A program made the translations under genes and the position numbers. Shown in pieces: positions 1 through 5,599 of a stretch of 6,244 nt of DNA. The DNA comes from Deltaproteobacteria bacterium (GTDB lineage Bacteria > Desulfobacterota > Binatia > UBA9968), in NCBI GenBank assembly GCA_021323355.1, contig JAJONK010000164.1, positions 1-6,244 of the forward strand, read 5' to 3'. The first letter of the stretch is position 1; every line of letters starts with the position of its first letter. Under the pieces are notes generated by a model. That model saw only the letters and a list, made by a program, of their open reading frames with translations. It ran no database searches and was not told the DNA's origin.

Positions 1-412
1 GGTCAGTTTCTTTTTGGTGCTCGAGCGATGAGCTCAAATCATCGCCTTAAATATTGAGATCGAAGCGGTCGCGAAGACGGAAGGCATCGGCATAAAGATA
101 GCGCATGCCACGCGTTGCTTTCCGCTGCGGCTCGAACATGATTTACCGAAGGGAAAAGCTCAACGGGGAGCTGTTCGCTGATCCGGAATCTGCCTTACGG
201 GTGAGCTGGGCAAACTGGCATAAAGACTTTTCTGATAAACAAGCCTGGCCGTTAAGTCCTAGCAAGTTTGATTCTGCCGACAGACTTTGATGAACAAACT
301 ATTTGCGCTGCCTTCATGTGAGCTAGGAATTTAACGTTCTGAGAAGAAGGCAGTCTCTAACGGGAGGGTTCATCTTGTGCCGGTGAGATGCGCGAGCCGA
401 ATCGCTCAATCT
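1..412. other. Region without a supported gene
   Basis: No convincing coding region was found. On the minus strand, 139-47 encodes a 30-residue Arg-rich peptide (starts MFEPQRKATR, ends DRFDLNI) whose composition looks protein-like. It has an in-frame TAA two codons upstream and no clear ribosome binding site, so it may be a decayed gene end or chance. On the plus strand, 105-290 is open but has no ribosome binding site and no family resemblance. An inverted repeat CTGCCTTC (308-315) / GAAGGCAG (346-353) encloses about 30 bases. It lies downstream of the anti-sigma gene, but no T-run follows it, so it is not a convincing terminator. Confidence 0.5.
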
Positions 413-1246
413 TCACATGCGATTTTCGGAAGATCTGAGACCTCTAAAAACCCGCTCGTCCTGGTGGCATACGATACAGGAAGCTTGCCCGCGCTCTTCC
501 AAATTGGAAACGAGAGCGTACGTCAATCCATTGTCAGACCAAGTCAGCACTTTCAAACCGGCTATGGATTGAAAATGAAACCGCAGTCCTTCCCAAAGGA
601 TCTCTTCACCACCTGATGGTCGCGCCACCGCGTCTGATGTCACCACCAAAGAGATCGGGTGACCCTGCAAGCGATAGACAATATACGCTGCATAGTCTTC
701 CTTGAAACCGACCAAACGTCCGCCTTCGACATGGTAAGGCTTCGGTCCCGCGGGTCCCTGCGGGTAATCCGGCAGTTTCAAATCGAAGCCGAGCTTTCCG
801 GCGAACCAGGTGGAGATCCTCTCGGGAGACTCGCTAAATACTTCCAGGGGTAATTGTCCCTTGAGATAACGCACATGATTGTTGACGGCCATGGTAACAA
901 ATGAGCTGCGGTCTCCTTGTAATGATTTTGGCGCGGCCAACCAGAAAAGCGCCACAACAAGCAGCAATAGGGCGCAGGCTGCTATGATCGGCCGTGAAGA
1001 TCCAAGCTTGGATCGCCTGCCTGAACTCTGCACCAGCTGCGCAATGTTCGCCTGCAATGAGGCCGGCGTCGTATAATCGGGACGCGCGCAGCGTATGGCG
1101 CAAACAAGCTCACGTTCGGCCTCCAGAGCGGCGCGGCATCCGGGGCAGCTCTTGATGTGCATTTCCACACCCAGGCGCTCGCCGTTTTGGAGCTCGTCAT
1201 CCAGATACAACGAGATATGTTCTAGAATGTGATTATCCGGTTCCAC
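413..1246 (-). CDS. Membrane anti-sigma factor with zinc-finger (ZAS) domain and C-terminal haem c motif
   Basis: This protein probably binds and inhibits the ECF sigma factor encoded just upstream. The 277 residues read as three parts. Residues 1-75 form a cytoplasmic ZAS-type anti-sigma domain with the H-x3-C-x2-C zinc motif (H30, C34, C37). Residues 86-105 are a single membrane span rich in Ala/Leu/Val. Residues 110-277 form a periplasmic domain of the kind found in many ECF anti-sigma factors (VRYLKGQLPLEV, WFAGKLGFDL, GGRLVGF, TYALVSNL). The tail is unusual: residues 257-261 are CIVCH, a canonical CXXCH haem-attachment motif placed on the periplasmic side, where haem c is attached. The GTG start at 1246 overlaps the sigma gene by 14 bases, which suggests translational coupling. 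The anti-sigma role is secure from motif, topology and context. Haem binding is inferred from the motif alone; the two cysteines could instead act as a thiol switch or metal site. Confidence 0.88.
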   Translation of the reverse strand: MEPDNHILEHISLYLDDELQNGERLGVEMHIKSCPGCRAALEAERELVCAIRCARPDYTTPASLQANIAQLVQSSGRRSKLGSSRPIIAACALLLLVVALFWLAAPKSLQGDRSSFVTMAVNNHVRYLKGQLPLEVFSESPERISTWFAGKLGFDLKLPDYPQGPAGPKPYHVEGGRLVGFKEDYAAYIVYRLQGHPISLVVTSDAVARPSGGEEILWEGLRFHFQSIAGLKVLTWSDNGLTYALVSNLEERGQASCIVCHQDERVFRGLRSSENRM

Positions 1247-1817
1247 GTTTTCGCCGCAAATTGACTAAGGCATTGTTTTTCTCATCCAGTACAGCACGAA
1301 GTTCCGCCCGCGCGCGATTCAAACGGGACATGACAGTTCCGGCAGGACATCCCAAGATGGAAGCGATTTGCCGGTAACTGAATCCTTCAAAATAACGGAG
1401 CACCACGACTTCGCGAAACATTTCCGGCAAACCTGAAATTGCCAGACGAATCCTGCCGGATGTAACGTCGCGCTCAAAATGATCTTCCGGGCGCTCTCGC
1501 TCATCGGACAACCATGGTTGCAGCGGACCGCCGTCGACGCGAGATTTTCCCAGCAGAATAAACTCCGGCCCGTTCGCACGGCGGCGCCATTCATTGATCC
1601 AGACGTTGCGTAGGATAGTAAACAGCCAAACTTTGGGATCGCTCTTAATCGCGGTGTGGGTCATTCCTTTGATGGCGCGGAGGCAGGCCTCTTGCACTAA
1701 GTCTTCGGCGTCCGTGCGATTGCGACTCAAGGTCATCGCAAATCCATAGAGCGCGCTGAGGTTTTCGAGAATAGCGTGCTCGCCGCTGCCAGACGCTGTT
1801 TTCCGGAATCGGATCAC
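1233..1817 (-). CDS. ECF-family RNA polymerase sigma factor
   Basis: This is a two-domain sigma70-family extracytoplasmic function factor of 194 residues, a usual ECF length. Region 2 spans about residues 20-80, with the conserved helix core DAEDLVQEACLRA near 36-48 and the WLFTILRN promoter-melting segment near 64-71. Region 4 spans about 129-175, with LPEMFREVVVLRYFEGFSY followed by the helix-turn-helix QIASILGCPAGTVMSRLNRAR. The linker has no extra domain. I chose the GTG at 1817 because AGGAG (1826-1830) lies 8 bases before it; a TTG at 1835 would add six residues but has no comparable site. The gene's end overlaps the anti-sigma start by 14 bases, the classic sigma/anti-sigma operon order. 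Its target is probably the divergent cluster starting at 2084, perhaps with autoregulation, but the sequence does not prove this. Confidence 0.93.
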   Translation of the reverse strand: MIRFRKTASGSGEHAILENLSALYGFAMTLSRNRTDAEDLVQEACLRAIKGMTHTAIKSDPKVWLFTILRNVWINEWRRRANGPEFILLGKSRVDGGPLQPWLSDERERPEDHFERDVTSGRIRLAISGLPEMFREVVVLRYFEGFSYRQIASILGCPAGTVMSRLNRARAELRAVLDEKNNALVNLRRKRGTG

Positions 1818-1882
1818 AGCAGATACTCCTCGCAAGAGATCCGTTGCGACTTCGGTTTGTCAAAACTCGATCACGCTGCTTA

Positions 1883-1909
1883 ATTAAACCTCTCTCGTTT
1901 TCATGTCAA
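1883..1909 (-). promoter_or_regulatory. Candidate sigma70-type promoter of the sigma/anti-sigma operon
   Basis: Reading the minus strand, a perfect -35 box TTGACA (1909-1904) is followed after 15 bases by TTTAAT (1888-1883), five of six matches to the -10 consensus. The spacer is two bases short of ideal. The resulting leader to the GTG at 1817 would be about 60 bases. A second TTGACA (1863-1858) has no convincing -10 partner. Confidence 0.35.
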
Positions 1910-1989
1910 TCACAAACCGCGACTTGCGCGGGAGAAAGAAACGTCGGAGAACTGAGCCTCGTGATTTATCGCTCCGGACCGCAAAACCC

Positions 1990-2024
1990 GGGAATAAATT
2001 TCTTCCTCGGTTGTCTTTATCTAA
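1990..2024 (+). promoter_or_regulatory. Candidate ECF-type promoter for the plus-strand cluster
   Basis: GGGAATAAATTT (from 1990) resembles the GGAA-type -35 element read by many ECF sigma factors. It is followed about 17 bases later by TTGTCTTTATCTAAC (2011-2025), which can supply a GTC- or TATCTA-like -10 element. It points at the gene starting at 2084 and leaves a leader of about 50-60 bases. Since an ECF sigma gene is divergent from it, this is the natural candidate target site. I found no second copy elsewhere in the window. Confidence 0.4.
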
Positions 2025-2083
2025 CAGCAGCTCAAAACAGTTCTGGCCGTTAGATCGACCCGCTTGTTCATGGGAGGCAAACC

Positions 2084-2839
2084 ATGTCCCATCGCGGTGT
2101 ATTTACCTTCGGTTTTTCTAAACGCGTGTGGCTCTTGCTCGTGCTTGCGGCTTTAGTCCCTTCTGTCGCCTGGTCTTACGAAGAGACTAAGGTTACCGAC
2201 GGCGGCACGATCGAAGGAAAGGTCGTGTTCCGCGGCACCGTCCCAAGCCCCCGGAAGGTAATTCCGACTCAGGATCAAGAGGTTTGCGGCGGGCCAAGAG
2301 ACGAGCCGCGGCTCGTTCTTGGATCCGATAACACCATTCAAGGAGCCGTTGTTTACTTGAAGGGCGTCGAAAAGGGCAAGGCGTTCGAAAAGCCCAAGAA
2401 ACCTCCGGTTGTTGATAACACGAAGTGTAAGTTCGAGCCCGAGCTGCAGGTCGTGCCGGCCGGGACGGAAATGCTCATTGTCAACTCCGATCCTGTGCTT
2501 CACAACACCCATGGCTATCTCTTGACGGATTCCCGCCGGGGACGCACGGTTTTTAACCAGGCCTTGCCGCAGAAGGGTCAGAAAGTGAAGTCGACCCTTA
2601 AATCTCCGGGGGTAGTGGATGTCGCCTGCGACGTCCACGGTTGGATGCAGGGCTGGATCGTGGTGGCGGACAACCCGTATTTCGCGGTCACCGAAAAAAA
2701 CGGCACGTTTGCGATCAAAGACATCCCGCCGGGAAAATACACGTTGGTTACTTTTCAACCTTTTGTCGGAGTCAGAGAAACTGCTGTGATGGTTGAGGCA
2801 AAGAAAACCAACAGCGTTAACGTCGAGCTAAAAAAATAG
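2084..2839 (+). CDS. Secreted type I copper (cupredoxin/plastocyanin-like) protein with carboxypeptidase-regulatory-like tail
   Basis: This is a periplasmic protein of 251 residues, probably an electron carrier. A Sec-type signal (KR at 13-14, hydrophobic 15-30) probably ends near the AWS at 29-31. The middle of the protein is cupredoxin-like. NSDPVLHNTH (134-143) supplies a His ligand, probably H140, and ACDVHGWM (181-188) gives C182, H185 and M188 in the C-x2-H-x2-M spacing of amicyanin-type copper loops. C68 and C115 may form a disulfide. Residues about 196-249 (NGTFAIKDIPPGKYTLVTF) form a beta-sandwich of the carboxypeptidase regulatory-like type. GGGAGG (2072-2077) sits 6 bases before the ATG, which supports the start. 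It leads a same-strand run with the phosphoesterase and cytochrome genes, consistent with shuttling electrons for their pathway. The partner and redox role are inferred. Confidence 0.85.
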   Translation: MSHRGVFTFGFSKRVWLLLVLAALVPSVAWSYEETKVTDGGTIEGKVVFRGTVPSPRKVIPTQDQEVCGGPRDEPRLVLGSDNTIQGAVVYLKGVEKGKAFEKPKKPPVVDNTKCKFEPELQVVPAGTEMLIVNSDPVLHNTHGYLLTDSRRGRTVFNQALPQKGQKVKSTLKSPGVVDVACDVHGWMQGWIVVADNPYFAVTEKNGTFAIKDIPPGKYTLVTFQPFVGVRETAVMVEAKKTNSVNVELKK

Positions 2840-2877
2840 CGGCAAAGCCGCCAAGGGGTTCCTGTTTCAGGAAGGAG
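2839..2877 (+). promoter_or_regulatory. Two tandem small hairpins overlapping the next gene's ribosome binding site
   Basis: GCGGC-AAA-GCCGC (2839-2851) begins at the last base of the preceding stop codon. TTCCTG-TTT-CAGGAA (2859-2873) follows. The second stem's 3' arm shares two bases with the AAGGAG (2872-2877) that precedes the ATG at 2884. This could tune translation or protect processed mRNA ends between the copper protein and phosphoesterase genes. There is no T-run, so they are unlikely to be terminators. Confidence 0.4.
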
Positions 2878-2883
2878 AAAGCG

Positions 2884-4023
2884 ATGAGCGATCTCGAGCG
2901 TGAACGGCGCGAGGCTGCGCGCGAGCTGAACAAACCTGACGACCGGCCCGATCCATCTCTCAAGATAACCCGGCGGACTTTTCTCCATAAGTCGATCTTG
3001 GCCGGGACCGTGACCGGAGTAGCTACGTACGGATGGTTTCCGTTGATCAATACCCTGAGTATGGCGTTCGGAGCTGAAGCCCCATTTAGCTTCGCCTGGA
3101 TTTCGGATACACACCTGTACCCAAAAAACGTCAATACGCGGTTTGTCGAGAAGGCAACCCGCGCGGTTAAAGACGTTCAGGCGATGAAGCCGGCGGCCGA
3201 TTTCCTCATGTTCGGCGGCGACCTGGCGCAACTCGCCGACCCTGTTGAGCTGCGGCTGGGAAACGACATCCTCAAGGAAATCACGATCAAAAAGCATTTT
3301 ATCCCAGGGGAACACGACTGGTATCTCGACATGGGCAAAACATGGGTGAGCTTATTCGGCAACTCGCCTTGGACCTTTGAGCACAAAGGCGTCACATTCA
3401 TTGGCGTCGATACCGTGAGCCGCGCTCCCGATTATTGGTCCGCGACCAAGATGAGCCCTAAGGAAAGAATGGGGCACATGGCGACACTGGATGGATCGGT
3501 GGCCGGACCATGGGCGGGGCTCGGAACCGATCAGCTTCAGTGGTTGAGTAAAACGCTTTCCCCTTTGCCCAAAAACCGACCTATCGTGATTTTCAGTCAC
3601 AATCCGCTCTACGAGTATTATCCGCCATGGAACTTCTGGGTCCGCGATTGGCGGCAAGTGCACGAGATACTCAAGCCCTATACTAACGTCACGAATATTC
3701 ACGGTCATACGCATCAGGTTCTCTATAACGAAATCGGCACGATGAGATCGATCGGGATGCTAGCGACCTCTTGGCCATGGCCCTATGCGCCTGAAGGAGT
3801 GCCCGCGCTGACCAAGCCGATGATCCGGGTCAATCCTGGAGACCACTTTGACGGGGTAGGCTGGGGGAAACTGACGTTGAGCGCGGCACCAAAGGTGGAT
3901 TACGAATATATGATGTGGCGTAAGGACGTTTACGCCGAAGCGCCCATCGATGCCGGTACCGGCGACAACGACAACCAGCGGCTCAGACCGCGCCTAGCGG
4001 ATCAGATGTGGCCGTATAAATAG
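2884..4023 (+). CDS. Tat-exported calcineurin-like metallophosphoesterase
   Basis: This 379-residue protein has a twin-arginine signal after a charged 27-residue lead: TRRTFLHK (29-36), then a hydrophobic stretch to about residue 62. The catalytic core carries the superfamily metal motifs in order: DTH (75-77), GGD (111-113), GEHD (142-145), SHNP (238-241) and GHTH (274-277). The third motif is normally GNHD/E, so the metal-ligand Asn is Glu here, which may alter metal choice or substrate. Tat export suggests the cofactor is loaded before export. At this length it lacks the second, 5'-nucleotidase-type domain of SoxB (about 560 residues), yet it lies between a copper protein and a SoxA-like cytochrome, with a SoxYZ fusion downstream. 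A sulfate-releasing or other hydrolytic role on a carrier-bound substrate is therefore possible but unproven. AAGGAG at 2872-2877 supports the start. Confidence 0.88.
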   Translation: MSDLERERREAARELNKPDDRPDPSLKITRRTFLHKSILAGTVTGVATYGWFPLINTLSMAFGAEAPFSFAWISDTHLYPKNVNTRFVEKATRAVKDVQAMKPAADFLMFGGDLAQLADPVELRLGNDILKEITIKKHFIPGEHDWYLDMGKTWVSLFGNSPWTFEHKGVTFIGVDTVSRAPDYWSATKMSPKERMGHMATLDGSVAGPWAGLGTDQLQWLSKTLSPLPKNRPIVIFSHNPLYEYYPPWNFWVRDWRQVHEILKPYTNVTNIHGHTHQVLYNEIGTMRSIGMLATSWPWPYAPEGVPALTKPMIRVNPGDHFDGVGWGKLTLSAAPKVDYEYMMWRKDVYAEAPIDAGTGDNDNQRLRPRLADQMWPYK

Positions 4024-4048
4024 CCGACGAAAGGAAAGGTGCATCGTT

Positions 4049-4507
4049 ATGAGAAAGATTGTCACTTGGCGTGGTGGACTTCTTCTCCTGGCAGCGCTCC
4101 TTTTCATTTTCATTTCTCGAATGGGTGATGTCCAGGCGCATAAAGAAAAGCATACGCCGGAACAACTCAAGGCGTTCCAGGACGTTTTTATGGAACAGGT
4201 GCGGATCGGAGATCTGTTGTTTCACGGCGACGGCGAAATGGAAAAAAAACTCGGCGTGAATTTATCCAAAACCGGCATGGCGTGCGCGATGTGTCACCCT
4301 TTCGCGTCGGACACGCACCCCCATGAGTTCCCTAAGTTCCAGGAACAGATTCAAGAGTTTGCGACCTTGCGGGACATGATCAATTGGTGCATCGAAAATC
4401 CCAACGAAGGCGAAAGGATCGATGTCAACGGTCCCGCGATGAAAGCACTGGAGACGTATCATTACTGGTCCAACAAGGGTTCGGTCTTGGATGCCGGTAA
4501 GCACTAG
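4049..4507 (+). CDS. Exported monohaem cytochrome c, SoxA/TsdA-like
   Basis: This is a small periplasmic cytochrome of 152 residues. It has a Sec-type leader (residues 1-30, probably cut after VQA) and one haem motif, CAMCH (79-83). The segment after the haem, FPKFQEQ, TLRDMINWCIENP and MKALETYHYW, follows the order seen in the SoxA and TsdA cytochromes of thiosulfate metabolism. There, a Cys in an 'IN-x-C' context is the sixth haem ligand. C114 occupies that place here, so His/Cys haem ligation is likely; M131 and H138 are alternatives. One haem domain makes it shorter than usual two-haem SoxA or TsdA proteins. AAGGAAAGG (4031-4039) precedes the ATG, and the gene follows the phosphoesterase by 25 bases, so they are probably cotranscribed. 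The haem and export calls are firm; the SoxA/TsdA relationship rests on motif order and not on an alignment. Confidence 0.85.
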   Translation: MRKIVTWRGGLLLLAALLFIFISRMGDVQAHKEKHTPEQLKAFQDVFMEQVRIGDLLFHGDGEMEKKLGVNLSKTGMACAMCHPFASDTHPHEFPKFQEQIQEFATLRDMINWCIENPNEGERIDVNGPAMKALETYHYWSNKGSVLDAGKH

Positions 4508-4763
4508 CAGCCAGCTGAAAAAGACTCGCTCGATTTCGTGTTCGTGGCTCGTGTTAGCGCGCGCAGATTTCAGTTTAAGTTTCATGACCGATCACGAGGA
4601 AGGCGCGCCTTGCCGGTAAGATCTTTTAGCCGGCCGCAATCAGATTTTTTCAGTGCTGCTAGGAAAACCCTTCCTTCTAGGAAGGGTGAGGGGTGAATAC
4701 CGATCCTTGATGGCCGACAATCAAAATTGGCAAGTATGCTGCGCCGCGCGCTAAGTGTATGAG
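4508..4763. other. Intergenic gap between the cytochrome and SoxYZ genes
   Basis: No gene is evident. The gap holds short TTCGTG/CTCGTG repeats (4535-4555), a 12-base palindrome AAGGCGCGCCTT (4600-4611) and the inverted repeat described at 4667-4687. No clear sigma70 or ECF promoter was found ahead of the SoxYZ gene. A stop codon (4752-4754) bounds that gene's frame. Whether SoxYZ is cotranscribed with the upstream genes is open. Confidence 0.5.
4667..4687. repeat. Perfect inverted repeat, possible terminator
   Basis: ACCCTTCC, a 5-base loop, and GGAAGGGT form an 8-bp perfect stem. On the minus strand the stem is followed by TTTTCCT, a weak terminator-like T-run, but no minus-strand gene reads into it. 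On the plus strand no T-run follows. It may be a remnant of a short palindromic repeat element or a stabilising hairpin. Confidence 0.45.
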
Positions 4764-5594
4764 ATGAGCCGGTTGGAAATTTCGCGAAGAAACTTTTGCA
4801 AATGGAGCTCTTCACTTGTGCTGGCGGAAATCTTTACGGGTCTGAAGAACCGGTTAGTGCTGGGGCTCGAGCCCTCTGCAACGGAGGAAATCCTACGAGA
4901 GATCCACACGCCGAAGCTCATCCTGCCGGCAATGACACGAAATGGAAATCATGTTCCTATCGTGGTCAAGATGAACCATCCGATGGAATCGAGCCATTAC
5001 ATCCGGCGAGTTGAGTTCCGTAACGAAAGCGACCCGATTCCTTCCAAAGGAATTTTCTACCCCAGCGCCGCTAACGGTGAGACCTACTTGGCTTTCCAAG
5101 CCCGAATGGACAGTGGCATCTCAACAGTCCTCGCTGTCGCCGAATGCAATTTACACGGGACTTGGACCGCCCGGCACCGAATTACCATTCCCGACGGGCA
5201 AGGCGGCTGCGCAACGGTCGGCGTGCCGAAAGAAGCTGCGGCAAGAGAAGCGATTCTCCCGCCCGTGATCAGGATTCCTGAGCTAGTTCGCAGGGGCCGT
5301 CTAATCAAAGGAGAAACGGCCGAAATCCAGGTCAAGTTCAAACACCCAAGCAAGACCGGACTCGCTTATAAAGATAAGAAATTCATTCAGGTCGAAGAGC
5401 CTCTCTATGTGACATCGATGCAGGTTCTGTACGGAGAGAGTTTGGTCAGCCGCTACCAAATGACCGCAGGTTTGAGCGACGATCCGTTTTTGAAATTCAA
5501 GCTTAAGTTCATAGAAGAAAAACCTATTCGGATTGTCTTTACCAATAGTAGTGGCCGGCAATTCAGCGCCAGCACGGCGGTCGTTCTATCTTAA
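4764..5594 (+). CDS. soxYZ: SoxY-SoxZ fusion sulfur-carrier protein, Tat-exported
   Basis: In thiosulfate oxidation SoxY carries sulfur intermediates on a cysteine of a flexible GGCGG tail and SoxZ is its partner; here the two are one chain of 276 residues. Residues 7-14 (ISRRNFCK) are a near-consensus twin-arginine motif. About 40-150 is the SoxY-like part (KLILPAMTRNGNHVPIVVKM, HPMESSHYI). It ends in DGQGGCATVG with the candidate carrier Cys at residue 149 (codon 5208-5210). About 168-276 is SoxZ-like (GETAEIQVKFKHPSKTGL, DDPFLKFKLKF, an ending rich in beta strands). In stand-alone SoxY the GGC arm lies at the C-terminus; here it is internal, just before the linker. The ATG at 4764 was chosen; a GTG at 4755 would add three residues, and neither has a good Shine-Dalgarno site. 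It could instead belong to the SoxYZ-like carriers found with quinoprotein dehydrogenases. The fusion itself is clear. Confidence 0.85.
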   Translation: MSRLEISRRNFCKWSSSLVLAEIFTGLKNRLVLGLEPSATEEILREIHTPKLILPAMTRNGNHVPIVVKMNHPMESSHYIRRVEFRNESDPIPSKGIFYPSAANGETYLAFQARMDSGISTVLAVAECNLHGTWTARHRITIPDGQGGCATVGVPKEAAAREAILPPVIRIPELVRRGRLIKGETAEIQVKFKHPSKTGLAYKDKKFIQVEEPLYVTSMQVLYGESLVSRYQMTAGLSDDPFLKFKLKFIEEKPIRIVFTNSSGRQFSASTAVVLS

Positions 5595-5599
5595 ACTTC

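Noticed and set aside
105..290. Plus-strand open frame (61 residues)
   Set aside because: No ribosome binding site and no domain or export signal; it could not be told from chance.
308..353. Terminator for the sigma/anti-sigma operon
   Set aside because: The 8-bp arms enclose about 30 bases and no T-run follows on the minus strand.
377..616. Plus-strand open frame with GGGAGG upstream of a GTG
   Set aside because: The Shine-Dalgarno-like site is tempting, but the frame is antisense to the conserved periplasmic domain of the anti-sigma gene and the product has no recognisable feature.
2153..2758. Long minus-strand open frame (201 residues)
   Set aside because: It lies antisense within the copper-protein gene, which has a signal peptide, ligand motifs and a ribosome binding site; the antisense product shows no recognisable domain.
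2755..3315. Minus-strand open frame (186 residues)
   Set aside because: It is antisense to the copper-protein end and the phosphoesterase start, including the Tat signal and metal motifs; no family features.
2884..4023. Calling the phosphoesterase SoxB
   Set aside because: It is too short and lacks the C-terminal 5'-nucleotidase-type domain; it shares only the superfamily metal motifs. A functional parallel is offered as a hypothesis only.
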